Below are positions 36,558 to 48,183 of a stretch of 64,000 bases of DNA, piece by piece. Within the stretch, counting starts at the first letter, position 1. Each line of letters opens with the position of its first letter. Source of the stretch: Pardosa pseudoannulata (taxonomy: Eukaryota > Arthropoda > Arachnida > Araneae > Lycosidae); assembly GCA_032207245.1 (NCBI GenBank), contig CM063498.1, positions 94,165,301-94,229,300 of the forward strand, written 5' to 3'. The notes under the pieces were generated by a model, which saw nothing but the letters and a program-made list of their open reading frames with translations, was not told the origin of the DNA and did not search any database. A program made the position numbers and the translations under genes.

Positions 36558-38120
36558 TAAAGAGCTATTTCAAAAACTTGTTTTTAGAGCAGTATGTAGT
36601 AACTATAAAATATTCAATATACTTTTCTTTGAAATTTTAATTACTTATAAATATTCTTTTAAAGCCATATTAAAAGTTCAAGTATAAAGATTAAAATCAA
36701 AATTAATTAGTTTTGAACTTCCCTATCAACTTAAAAGAGAGTTATAAATTCATCATTTTTTTATAAGTCCATACTTAAGTGGATAAAGTACTTTTCAATT
36801 TAAATAACTGTGATTGCATTTGATTTAATTTTTGTCTTGTAACTTTTGAATTAAATGACATATATGTATAACGTTTTTTTTTTCCTCTCAAAATATCTTG
36901 TTATATCTTGTTGTATATCAGAAAATGGAATGTCACTTCTATTTTGTGGACGCATACGATCCCTAAAAATATGGAAAAATATTCAAGTATACAGAATCTC
37001 GAATATGTCTTTGCTGCCATATGTTCCACAACTTGAAGATAATGTGTATCACAAAATGCAGATATGGTCTTGTCCAGTTAGTATGCATTAGAAAAAAAAA
37101 TAGTAAATTTCTTCTTCGGAAGATTTTTTCTTTGCTGGGATTTTTGTCACCACAGTTGCGACACTCAAGTAGTTTTAGGCATAATATCGGGCAAAAGAAA
37201 TGATATATGAAAAGAAACAAATAAAAGTTGCCGATATTCTAATATTCTGATACTTTTTTTTTTTCACTTTTAACATTTTCAGTGATAGAATTTAATAAGC
37301 AATTCTGTAATGACACATTTAACAAAAAGCATGGTTGAAACATATATTTTCTACTTTACTAATACCCTTGAATATGAGTTGTGTTAGACCAGAACCATGG
37401 TTAGCTGTTTTGATTGATATTCGGTCGCAGCTTCGATAATCTATTTTTTAATTTCAATTAGTTTAATAGATCTTTAAATTTACAGGCGCTTATAATAAAT
37501 CCTCAACTTTTGTTATCTTTATCTAGTAGTTCTATATTTTTTATGTATGTATGTTTTATATATGTTTCTTGAAAATGCTTTTTATATAAAATCTGTAAAA
37601 CATATATTGAAATAAAAGTTCTAGCATCATTTTACTTAAAATGTGGAAAATAGTTTAATAAGCTTTTAAGCCAAACACATTGTTTTCAACTGGTCACCAA
37701 CAAAAAACATTCTCTACGAATATTATAAGCTTTTATAATAAGTATGTGATTTTGATATAGATTCATTAGTAATTAAGAAATTATTTGGTTAAAACATCTT
37801 GCTGTACTGTTTCAATGTAGACTTAAATTAGATTTCAGTAATCGAATTCTGAAATACATGGTACGACTCACGATGCTAATTCTCATAGTGGTATTTCTTT
37901 TTATATTAGCAATTTTTGCTATTTTCTTGAAAAATGTATACATTTTAAGACTTATTTTACAATAAAATGAACAATTTTTACTAAAGTATGGGTAAGAAAG
38001 ATCTGCTGTTTTACTCGTTTCTTAAGAGATATAAATTGAGCAACCTTCCTTCACAGAACGTTATGACCTTTAACATCGAAAGAAAATTATTTCTGCCATT
38101 CATTGACTAAGGTCGTACTT
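36558..38120. other. AT-rich DNA with one weak exon-like block
   Basis: At about 36921-37080 an open plus-strand frame follows a T-rich tract ending TATATCAG and contains CGRIRSLKIWKNIQVY and LPYVPQLEDNVYHK. Its end lacks a GT donor in a good context. I do not recognise it and regard it as at most a remnant. The rest shows nothing. Confidence 0.35.
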
Positions 38121-38122
38121 GT

Positions 38123-39245
38123 GATGAGGCGATTTAGATCAGTAATATAATTGATTAATTCATTCAAGAAGTAAAACACTTGGGATCTAAATCTGACCTC
38201 ATCACATCTTTTGTAAAAGACAGAGGACCATAAAATATATTCAACGGATTTTTTCGTCGTGTGCGGGATTCTCGGGCGGGGTTCTGATCCCAGTCCTAGA
38301 TTAGAATCGCGTCTCCGTACATAACACTATATACGAATGTACCTTTGAGGAGTTATTTATGAGTCCCTAAGGGACAGTGACCGATTTGAAGGGATAAGGT
38401 TTTTCCACTTTGACGGTTTCAAGACGGGGTTAAGGAGACCAATTTTTACAACTCTATCGATTGGACGAAAAGAAGTAAGAAGGGACAAAGATGAAATTAA
38501 TATAAAATAAGAAAAGGTCTAGAGAGAGAAGGGGTGTGGAGTCGAATAGACGAGAGCAGAGAGATCAGAAGTCGGAGGAGACGATTGTGACAGTGAGACT
38601 TCGAGAGTCCAAGAAGAATATTTTTGAGTTCGACAGAGACTCTGAAAACGTTTGGAACATCTCGCAGGTACCAGCAGTGTTCCTGTGTCAAATATTACGG
38701 CCGCGCCTCATATATTCAGAAGGAAGCCCCTGACCAGAGCGACGGAAGATTGAAATTTGCTACCACACATACCTAGTCCTGATTAGCTCTCAACCAGCAG
38801 TGTTCCTGGCACACCATACTTACTTACAAAGGTACTCATTTTTTACATATATTTGAAATTGAGATTAGGTAGTCTCTCTTAGATATATATATTTACATAA
38901 TTGATGGAAAATTATTGTCAGGCCTAAATTAGTGTGGCACCTAAATTGAACGTGTTGATAAAGTAAATTTTATGACGATTAAATCAGATTGTTTGTATAT
39001 AGATGTATCTATATCATTATAACAAATTTGCTTTTTTTATTTTAAGATGATTTCAGTTACTTTTAATTTAGCTTTTTGGTTTATTTTCTTAATTTAAGCC
39101 TCTAGTCTCTCAAAACATGTGGTTTAATTTAGTACTTAAATATTTCACACAACTCAACCAAAATAATACTTAGTCTTTGTGACTGACCAAAATAAATACC
39201 ACTATACATTTGATCATAGGTTAATACCTAAATGAGAGCTACACG
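38123..39245 (+). repeat. ~1.1-kb dispersed repeat, copy 2
   Basis: Second copy of the repeat at 30660-31625. It opens with a foldback: GATGAGG..ATTTAGATC (from about 38123) pairs with GATCTAAAT..CCTCATC (about 38184-38205). It keeps a ~60-bp insert (GTTCTGATCCCAGTCCTAG...CCTTTGAGGAG) absent from copy 1, and carries CCAGCAGTGTTCCTG twice (about 38679 and 38803), an internal duplication. Open frames at 38497-38733 on both strands are within the repeat and differ between copies. Confidence 0.8.
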
Positions 39246-39740
39246 ACAGTACTTTCGACTTTGATGATCATGTTTTAACGTTAGAGCTCGACGTCAGTGT
39301 CTGGGTATCGACAGTAAATATTCCGTCAGGTGGTGGCAGTCTATGAAGACTAAATGTGAACTTTCAGTTCAAGAAGATTAGCTGCCTGGGGATTAACAGT
39401 AAACTCTTGATTTGAATGGCTTCACTCCAAACGAAGACTCAAACAAAAGCTTAACAAACGAAGCCCAAATCGTCAGTTCTCAGGAAGTTATGCCGCATAA
39501 ACAGAAATTTGCTTTCAGTCTCCAAGACTGATGCCGCTCAAATAAATAGTCCAGTATTAGTCCTCCAGAGAATGACAGCGTCTGAACAAAAAGGTCACTT
39601 TCGAAGGATTGAGGCCGCTTGAGCGGAAAGTTGGTTGTGAGTTAACAGGGACTGACTCACGTTTAGAGAGTTAACCACATACAGAGTTTCAAAATTGGCA
39701 TTCGTTACAGCAGCTGACTGTCGGTTTAAGTTATTTATAT
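39246..39740 (+). repeat. degenerate 41-44-bp minisatellite in GC-normal DNA
   Basis: The core (T)GCCGC or its variant recurs at 39491, 39532, about 39576 and 39613, spaced 41, 44 and 37-41 bp. Each is followed by an A-rich stretch and a CTCCA(A/G)AGA-TGA-like closing motif. Earlier, more eroded units may extend to about 39380. This is one of few GC-normal stretches here and follows directly after the second dispersed repeat. Function unknown. Confidence 0.5.
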
Positions 39741-41764
39741 CTTTGTATCACCATAATGGTTATAAGGAAATGATAACAAGGCAACTTTTAGTGTACATTA
39801 GAAGAGATTAATAAAAAGACGTTAACTTATTTGCAAGCTTCTTACTCCCAACAACCGATTGTTTAAAATGCAAGCAATTATATTCCAATATTTCAATATA
39901 TATAACATTAATCTAAGTAAGTAAAAGTTTATCAGTAATATATGAAAAATGTTAGTTACTTTCTCCTTGCCAGTGTCACCTTAATCCATTTCGAGCAACT
40001 CAAAAATACATTTTCTGTTGATGTCCAAACTGACTTGTGGCAGTCGAAAAATAATCTTTCTGATTCATGCAGCCAGAACTTAGTCCATTTATTTTTCTGG
40101 GTGGTTTTTCATTGCCTAATTACTCAATAATAGATAAAGATAATGGTTCTTTATTACTACTTTTATGAATCAAAAGATTTGTGTAATTAAGAAACTTTCA
40201 GTGTTCAGATTTTAACCTATATACCCATTTGAATCATCACTAAATCAATTTTACAAGTTTCATAGTGGCATCTTTAAGTACGCACCAGGAAACTGAGTTT
40301 GATATTTCAGATATCTATTTTGACCATCCCTGAATGAATTTTTCTCTTTTCGGAGTAAGTTCTGTACGTAAGTATCTTGTACAGCTCAAACGTTATTAGC
40401 CATGAAATGTTAAAACTATACCTTAAGATGGACGTTATATTTACGATAACATACGATATGTACATAAATTACGGTAATTGTACAATATATATTTTTAAAA
40501 TTGTTTTATCATGTCGTATTCACCTACTTGCTTTTTCTATCATTGTGAAGGATTTATACATGTATTGTTCACCTATCGAGTCAAATGCTAATTAATAAAA
40601 AATTGTAGAGGTATGAAGTAATTAACTCATACGTTTGCCACTTGTACATTAGCATAGTTTATATTAAGGTTTAATAATTGTGAATAAAGTTCCTTTTTTT
40701 GTTTGTATTGATTAAATTATTTTTATGATAGGGCAATTTAAATTACATACAATCTAACTGCAACTTCACTACTTTCAGAATGCTATTTAACACTTCACCT
40801 TAGATTTCCCAAAAGAAATGTAACGCACGATTGAGATTTAACTGCATAAGTGTTTTAATAAGAAACATATTTCGTTAAAATATTTATTGAGTTATAAATT
40901 GAGGAAACACATGCAGACGTGTTTATAATAAATACTAACACTATCTTGAGATTAAATTTTAAAATTGTAACAATGATACTAAAAGTACCATGTCCATTTA
41001 GTGTTTTATTTTAAATAACTTAGTATCTGTATGCTCAAACATTAGAGTAGAAAAAATAAAGTCTTTTTATGTCATTTAAACTTAAGATACTGATTTCAAA
41101 TACAACTTGCCAATCTAGAACAACTCCCTTATAATTCTAACTACTAAATATTTTATGTACATAAAACGCTATTTATAGTCTAGATTTTATTCTAAATATG
41201 AATAATTCACCTCTTACATAGACATTCGATCTAAGTAATTTACATTTTTTACGTCTTAAGAGACCTATACCGGTAACACCATACGTGTCATATTAAATAT
41301 TTAGTCTATCATTTTTTTTTCTAAAATTATAAAACACTTTTACCTACTCCCCAGAGCGTGATGTCATTTTAGAGTATTAGTAATGAAAAAAAATATGTAA
41401 GGGAATTTACATGAATCTGCAGAAATAATATAAACTAAAAGATGTAAAATTTATGAGTTCCCCATGAGGACATAACACCACTAAAATCGAATGAGGTTTT
41501 AAATTATATGCTTTCTTACATTTTTATATTCTATTACTCTTTTCGGATTTTTCTCCCATGTCAGTATAGATTTGATTCTTTTCATTACAAGTGCATGTCT
41601 CGGTTACTTTTAAGCATCAGAAAAACACTTTTTGTCATTTAGAATATATATATTTAAAATAGAGCTATTATGAAAACATTATTTTCATTTATTTAGCTTT
41701 CATAGGTACAGTTTCTACTTACAGCACTTCACTTTGCTAAATGCTTTGTGATTCATAACTAGTA
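39741..41764. other. AT-rich DNA, nothing recognised
   Basis: Short open frames (39942-40130, 40377-40595) have AT-driven composition and no splice or family support. Confidence 0.55.
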
Positions 41765-41826
41765 TTTCATATTCATTACATATCATATTCATTGCATTTC
41801 ATATTCATTGCATCATATTCATTGTT
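41765..41826 (+). repeat. ATATTCATT minisatellite, four units
   Basis: CATATTCATT recurs four times, separated by ACATAT, GCATTT and GCAT. A small local tandem duplication. Confidence 0.8.
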
Positions 41827-41886
41827 TTAGATATTTTTTCTCTATAAAATTTATTCAGGTCTCTTAACATTATGGGATCATATATA

Positions 41887-42396
41887 TGTGGGCTCGGTCG
41901 CGCCAGAAAAAGCCGCGAAGAACTACGCAAAGATGAGAAAAAACACATCTACAAAATTCAAGAACAAAATAAAAAATATACAATTTGATAAGACGAAATC
42001 CAAAACAGTACAAAATCGGAGACTTAGTTGCAATAAAAAGAACTCAGTGTGGACCACATCTCAAACCTAAATCAATTTTTTTTAAGGCGAACGATGGCCG
42101 AATGGTTAGGGTGCTAGCCTTCGGAACCGGAGTTCGTGGGTTCGAATCTCACTATGGCATGGATGTTCGTAGCCGTTCGGAATCGGCTTTAAGCAGTAGG
42201 TCCCGGTCTCATTATCCCCCGTGTTGCAAAAAGTAGACCGTAGCGCTCCAAAACCAAACCAATATTTTTAGGACCATATAAAATAGCCAAAGTAAAGACA
42301 AATGATACATATGAAGTTACGAAAGAAGGATCACATGAAGGACCAATCAAAACAACTACGTGCGCTGAGTTCTTAAAAAGATGGGCTGTTGACTAA
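41887..42396 (+). pseudogene. Ty3/Gypsy integrase C-terminus, split by a SINE
   Basis: The left part (41905-42086) reads REELRKDEKKHIYKIQEQNK, then after a 1-nt frame change near 41978 NPKQYKIGDLVAIKRTQ and GPHLKPKSIF. The right part (42264-42396) continues FLGPYKIAKVKTNDTYEV, EGSHEGPIKTT and CAEFLKRWAVD before TAA. This is the typical C-terminal domain of Gypsy integrases (YK-GDLVAIKRTQ, LGPYK-TKV--NDTYEV). SINE copy B sits exactly between IF and LGPYK. All upstream pol, including the DDE core, is missing, and the fragment begins abruptly at AT-rich DNA. Confidence 0.85.
42088..42260 (+). mobile_element. tRNA-derived SINE, copy B, nested in Gypsy
   Basis: Nearly full-length copy of the ~170-bp SINE, from GAACGATGGCCGAATGG to CAAAACCAAACC. 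It retains GGTTCGAATCTC (B box with one change). Flanking sequence suggests a target duplication AATTTTTTTTAAGG / AATATTTTTAGG (from 42074 and 42261). Insertion into the Gypsy fragment dates it as younger than that element. Confidence 0.88.
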
Positions 42397-42900
42397 AATA
42401 TTATGACTTTTCCGTGATTGCTCGATTAGGACGCTTTATCGATTTTGACTTTTATTCACCTAGTCTGACATTCTACCCAAAATGTGACATTATTTGCGAA
42501 AATGACGGCGATAATCAATTAAGACGGAAACTACTCTTTTATTTTATTCTCTGTCGCTGGCTTCGTTTTTCTTTTTCTTTTTTAGAAATTGCCTATGACG
42601 TAAAATACCCACAACGTGTTCCAGATTTTCCGAAGTCTTCCGGAGTTAAAAGGACTGACCTGCTGACGACGGACAAGTGTGAAGACTGGTGTGATGTTAA
42701 CCTGCGACCTGCGATGAGGGCACCGCTGCCCAGGACGGCCGAAGTGTGGGCTCGGTCGCGCCTCTTCGATACGGCGATGCCAGTGGCTCTGCCGTCTCCA
42801 ACACTTTTTGCTACGAGTTTCCCCCCAGATCTGTAGCTGCGAAGACTGTTGACGTATTCAGTGTATGAGAACTTTTTTCGAAGCTCGCGCCATGATGTTG
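42397..42900 (+). mobile_element. probable non-coding 3' part of the Gypsy element
   Basis: GC content stays high immediately after the integrase stop and falls at about 42900. The region has overlapping open frames on both strands (42414-42836 plus, 42593-42952 minus) without recognisable products, as is common in 3' untranslated or LTR sequence. The 18-mer TGTGGGCTCGGTCGCGCC at 42745-42762 is an exact copy of 41887-41904 at the start of the integrase fragment. No LTR termini were identified. Confidence 0.4.
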
Positions 42901-43463
42901 GAAAATGATGATGTATTTTATATTTTTGTTTGTGTGTTATGTGCTCCCTCAAAATGTCTCAATAAATTATTTCGAAGCAAAGGAGTTTAAAGCTATTATA
43001 GAAAACAAAAGCCTACATATATATGTTACAACCATACTTTGTTTGTCTTGGCAAATCTTCTCAGTGAAGTACAATATTTTGTTTCAATGAAAATCCAAAA
43101 GCTTCATTTTTTATATATGAAAATATTCGTCGAAAAAAATTTAAAGATTATCATGAGTAACACATTTCATGTATGTTTCATGTATAACACATTGTCATGA
43201 GTAACAATTTTGTGTATACAAAAAATCTTTTTTTTTAACTGACATTCCTTTCGAAATGTTTCAAAAGAATGTTTACAGAATTTTAACTTCCTAAGCTAAA
43301 GAATTTTAAAAAGCATCAGTCAAAAATACAAGAGGCTGTAAGACATGTCTTGTTATAAAAACACATTTCGTTTCAAGAAAAAAAACATGAAAACAAAAAT
43401 GTTTATTTTTGTCGAGTAAATTTTGTCAATTATTTTATAGTAATACTTACCTCAGCTGCAAAG

Positions 43464-43464
<1 letters not shown>
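42901..43464. other. AT-rich DNA, nothing recognised
   Basis: Only short chance frames and a local duplication of CATTTCATG/CATGTTTCATG near 43162. Confidence 0.55.

Positions 43465-43553
<89 letters not shown>
43465..43553. repeat. (CA)n(TA)n compound microsatellite
   Basis: About 30 bp of CA units run directly into about 58 bp of TA units. Confidence 0.97.
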
Positions 43554-43557
<4 letters not shown>

Positions 43558-43579
43558 CTTATCATATCATATCATTTAA

Positions 43580-43965
43580 GTAATTATATCATTTGTGCAA
43601 AACAGTCCGAACCGAAAAATATTTTTTGAAGTTTAAATTAAGAGTGTATAAAAAACAGGTTTCAGTGCAACAAGACAATTAAGTTATTCAAAAATTATCT
43701 TTTGAAGTTTAAATTAAGAGTGTATGATAAAAAAAACAGGTTTCAGTGCAGTAAGACAATCAAATTATTCAAAAGATATTTTTTGAAGTTTAAATTAAGA
43801 GTGTATGAAAAAACAGGTTTTTGTGCAGCAAGACAATTAAGTTATTAAAAAAAATCTTTTGAAGTTTAAATTAAGAGTTTATGATAAAAAAAACAGGTTT
43901 CAGTGCAGTGCATTAAGGCAGTCAAGTTACTCAAAAAATATCTTTTGATGATGAAACGTGTACCT
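43580..43965 (+). repeat. ~78-bp tandem repeat, four to five units
   Basis: GAAGTTTAAATTAAGAGT recurs at 43628, 43704, 43785 and 43861 (periods 76, 81, 76), each followed by AAACAGGTTT, GTGCA and AGACAATTAAGTTATT. Units are about 85-90% alike, with small indels in A runs. Confidence 0.9.
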
Positions 43966-44139
43966 AACTTGATTTGTTCAAAACAAATAATCGTTTCATA
44001 TTCTTATCACAATCAGTCATCTTTAAGGTTTTTTGTACTTTTAATTTGTAATAAAAAAAACCTTATTTGGTTTGTCGGAGCTGGGCTCGAGAAATTAAAT
44101 TCGAATTTTTGACCTTTATTGACTTCTCACAAAAAATAA

Positions 44140-44357
44140 CCCTTTGCACTAGAGGGTTTCGTAGCAGAGCCATTTAAAATTTGTCTTCAAACTCAAGGGC
44201 TCCACTATGGAAACAATTTAAAATAAATAGTTTTTACGAATTGTTTTTGTTTTTACGATAGAAACTGAAAATTATTTGCATTGTCTTCGTAGTAGAGCCC
44301 TCGAGTTTGAAGACAAATTTTAAATGACTCCAGTCCGGAGCCCTCGAGTGCAAAGGG
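44140..44357. mobile_element. piggyBac-like MITE, 218 bp
   Basis: The element is almost entirely palindromic. The left arm starts CCCTTTGCACTAGAGGG and the right arm ends CCCTCGAGTGCAAAGGG. Pairing continues for about 68 bp per side through ATTTAAAATTTGTCTTCAAA. The right flank is TTAA (44358-44361) and the left flank ATAA (44136-44139), i.e. a TTAA target with one change. No coding content. It must depend on a transposase encoded elsewhere. Confidence 0.85.
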
Positions 44358-44713
44358 TTAAATAACTACTCTTCTCCAGATGTCCCCTAAATTCAATTTT
44401 TATTTCGTGAAATAAGTGACAACAGTACCACAGCTCCAAATCTGTTAGTAAGTAAAGTAAAACAATGCCATACCCAAAACGAGGAACCACCAATTAGCAT
44501 GAAAATTGTAACTCAGTATTTTTGTACAATAAGAAATTGCCAGATGGTCAGTAAACGTCACCTTGATAGGGTTTTAAATCAAAATGAGTGTCACAAATAT
44601 CTCATGAAAACCACACTGAAATATATAAAGACATTGAAAGGTAAGGAATTTATTTCCGGGAAATGTAAGTAATAGCGCCTTTTGACATGAAACTATTTTT
44701 TCATTACGATGTA

Positions 44714-45306
44714 CATGGTCTTTTAAAAATGGCTGGTATATTTGAAAAATCAATAAAACCTAAACAAAACAACTAAACTTTTCACTGTTTCGCAGTGAAA
44801 GAAAGACATCGTTTGTTGCAATATGCTTGAGACAACAGTAAATTTTCAGGCAGATAACCTTTTGAAAATAGTTACAATTTTCAACAACAGATGGCGCTCA
44901 TCTATTTGAAAAATATAGAAAAAAACTCAGTCTGTGAGTTCGTGAATCTGTAAGTCGTCTTTCTGCTGTAAGCTGTTCACAGATTGCAAGTTTGCTGTGA
45001 AATAATGGTTTACTCCTTAGAACAGAAGATTGCCAGGCCCGAGACGTTGACACGGGTTTCTGATAATTTCGTTCTGAGACTACGTTATATAATTGCTGCG
45101 CATGGTGGATATGTGGAAAATATAGTAGATTTTTTTTCAGTTTGCATCGCCATCTGTTGATAAATATTGTAACTAATTTTTAAAGTTTACCCGCCTGAAA
45201 ATTTACTGTTTTCCCAAGCATATTGCAATAAATGGTGTATTTTTATCGCTGATCGTTTAGTTTTTATTGATTTTTCAAACGTACCGGTCATTTTCGAAAC
45301 ACCATG
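44714..45306. mobile_element. long-TIR MITE derived from a mariner-like element, copy 2
   Basis: The 593-bp element has TA on both sides (44712-44713, 45307-45308). The ends match copy 1 at 23525-24087. It preserves both ends of the lost transposase gene: ATG at 45005 begins VYSLEQKI, a typical transposase start, and RVSDNFVLRLRYIIAAHGGY near 45053-45110 is the typical C-terminus. The two pieces are joined by a short stretch where several hundred codons should be. Confidence 0.88.
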
Positions 45307-45553
45307 TATATTGAGCTTGGCAACGCAGCGTCCTTGCAGTCGAATCAGGGAAGTTAACTCATTCAGACTAAGATCTAGCAAAAAGAAAAACAGGCGTGAC
45401 ACAAACACACATCTGTTGAATTTTTAAAATACCATCCTTGACAAGAGTGAAAATCCCGTGAATGATTTTCATAAGAGTGAGACTAATGTCAATTATTCTT
45501 TGGTGGCTTGTTAAAACATTCGTAATGAGAAAATTACATACAATGGTATAGAG

Positions 45554-48175
45554 CAGTGATTCTCAACCTGTGGGGCGCGCCCCCCTAGGGGGGCGCGAGC
45601 ACACTAATGGGGGGCCGCGAGCATATCCAAGAGAAAATGTTATTTAAAAAAATTGATTAAGTGACTGAAAGGAAAGAACACACACACACATACAAAACAA
45701 AATACATTTCGACATATTTAATAATTAACTTATTAAATTAAAACAACTTACTAAATTAAAAACAAATTTAATAATTATTAGTGACTTCCTTGGGCCTGTC
45801 TTTCAGAGCAAAGTTTTTTGAAGGAGGGTTTAATATTAGAAATAGACACTCTCAGTTCTTTTTCTATATTTAGCTGAGATCTATATTTTGTCTTCAAAGA
45901 AGCCACCGCAGAAAATCCAGTTTCACAAAGGTAAGATGTTGAAAATGGTAGTAGAATGCGAAATGCCCTTGTTTTTAGTGCAGAAAACTCATCATCCACT
46001 CCTGCCCAAAATTCAAAGAGTGATTTACTACTAAATTGTCTTTTGGTTTCGTCGCTTGCCGTGAAATCTATGAAGGTTTCTTCCTCTTCAATTGAGAGTC
46101 CTTCGAGAGTATTTTGAAATGGATCCCTCACCCACTTGTAACTTGATATCAGTTTGTCGTCAGCAAGAAAGTACTTTTTAAAATTCTTTGCTAGCATTGC
46201 TAAATGATTTTCAATGGTTGCAAAAACAACTTTTACATGTTGTTCTTCAGCCTTGTAAGTTTTAATACAATCATTCAAATTTGCAAACATTGTTAAGTTT
46301 TCTTGCTTTAAATTTCTGCTCCACAGTTCCAATTTCCTACAAAAAGGATTAACTTTATCACTCTTATTCAATATATATGTATTTGCTCCTTGCAGATGAA
46401 GATTCAAGTTATTTAATTTCTCGAATATGTCGACCATGTAGCTCAATTTCATCACAAATAAACTATCGCGAAAATTCTCAGCTTCCGGTCTGTTTTCCTC
46501 TTCTAGGAAAACGGCGATTTCTTCTTTTAATACATAAACACGTTGCAAAAATTTCCCTCGTGATAACCATCTTGCCTCGCAATAAAATAGTAACGCTGAA
46601 TGTACTGCACCCATGTCTTTACAAAGTGCGGAAAAGATTCTTGATTTCAGGGGTCTCATTTTTATATAATTTACTACGGTTACAACCGTAGTTAACACAA
46701 TATTCAAACCAGGACTCATTTCTTTGGAAGCCAAAGCTTCTCTGTGGATCATGCAATGTGTCCAGACGCACTGTGGCGATTTTTGTTTCACAAGTGCTTG
46801 AATACTTTGGAATCTTCCGGACATAGAACGAGCACCATCGGTTCATATTCCGACGCAATTTTTCCATTCTATGTTTGCCTCGTTCATAAATTCATTTAAG
46901 ATAGCAAATAATGCGACTGCTGTTGCTTTGAGTTCTATTGGTTTGTAGAAAAGTAATTCTTCTACTACTGACAAATCATCACAAAATCTAACATAGGCAA
47001 TGAAATGAGCATCTTTATTACTATCTGTTGCCTCATCGAGTTGTATTGAAAACAATTTGTCATGCAACTTCGACAAAAGCTGACACTCTACATCTTCAGC
47101 TATATCAGCAATTCGACGGGCAACAGTATCATTTGAAACAGGTATAGACTGCAATTGTTTTGCAAAATTATCTCCAAACATAATTTCTACAATCTCAATT
47201 GCGGCTGGCAAAATAAGCTCTTCACCAATGGTGTGAGGCTTTTTACATTTGGCTATTTTATATGAAAGTTTCTAAGAGGCAATTAAAGCTTTTTCATTCA
47301 CAGACAAAGTTTTTTTAAACAATGATTTTTGCTTTTCATATGATTTTAATTTTAATTCGAAGAATTCTCTGGGTTTGTTTACGTACTCACTATGAAGCGT
47401 TTCCAAATGTCGTTTAAGTTTATTAGGTTTCATGCTGTCTGCCGCCAACATTTTTGAGCAAATTATACACAAGGGCCTTTCTTCTTCATTTACTTCAGCA
47501 CTAGTGAACCCAAAATTTAAGTATTCTTGAGAATATTTTCTTGATTTTATTTTCGGAACCACGCTCGTCTGTGTACTTGTTGATGCTTGTCTATCGTCTA
47601 ATGCTCGCTTACGCCCGCTTAAAAATTTATCCATGATTCTGCATAAGTCTGCTGCCGTGAATATTTAATACCGTGAATTGCAATTACACGAAAATATATA
47701 TAACATACACATTAAGAATAGATTCAATAGCGATAAGAAGGATCGACTCGAATGAGATTGTCTGGAATTGAAATCGGCGTCATAGAACTTTCTCCTTCTC
47801 CCTATGAGAAAACATTTGTTCACATCTGCGCACGCTCCTAACTTAACTTTTAAGCTGACCAGACAAATTCCAGACAAATCGAAACTTCTCGCGAAACCGT
47901 GAGAATGCCCGACATGGCGGGACGCAAGAGCAATAAAAAGGCATAGGATTATTGTTTTTTCAATGTTGAGTATCAGTGTTGCAAAATGTCAATAAATTTC
48001 CGTATTCTTGGTAATTTGCAAAGTTTAAAATTAAGGTTGTAGTGCAGGTTTAGCGCCATAATGCTCAAAATACATTATTATTGTATACATTTTATTGTAC
48101 GCGGTGGGGAGGGGGGCGCGATGAAAATTATGATTGACAATTGGGCCGTGAATACTAAAAGGTTGAGAAACACTG
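45554..48175 (-). mobile_element. hAT transposon, complete ends, 8-bp target duplication
   Basis: Inverted termini CAGTGATTCTCAACC (45554-45568) and GGTTGAGAAACACTG (48161-48175) match the CAGTG-TTCTCAACC ends of Charlie/Buster-type hATs. The 8-bp flanks GTATAGAG (45546-45553) and GCATAGAG (48176-48183) differ at one base. Subterminal GC-rich motifs GGGGGGCGCG occur near both ends, on the left inside a perfect 22-bp palindrome (45576-45597). The transposase lies on the minus strand. Structure is complete, but the gene is broken. Confidence 0.95.
45778..47634 (-). pseudogene. hAT (ZBED/Buster-like) transposase with two nonsense codons
   Basis: One frame of 618 codons plus stop runs from ATG 47632-47634 to 45778. 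Residues about 45-85 form a BED-type zinc finger (CIICSKM ... KRHLETLH). The RNase-H-like catalytic region follows, with FSIQLDEATDS carrying the first Asp and a TDGARSMSGR motif carrying the second. The C-terminus has the hAT dimerisation pattern (FRILLPFSTSYLCETGFSAV). The frame is interrupted only by TAG at codon 121 (47272-47274) and TGA at codon 264 (46843-46845), the latter replacing the usual Cys of CTDGAR. There are no frameshifts, so loss is recent compared with the mariners here. The three open segments would be truncated pieces, unlikely to transpose. Confidence 0.92.
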
Positions 48176-48183
48176 GCATAGAG

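Noticed and set aside
42593..42952. 119-codon minus-strand frame and the overlapping 140-codon plus-strand frame
   Set aside because: Opposite-strand open frames in a GC-rich stretch at the Gypsy 3' end; neither resembles a known protein.
46377..46691. 104-codon plus-strand frame
   Set aside because: Antisense shadow of the hAT transposase.
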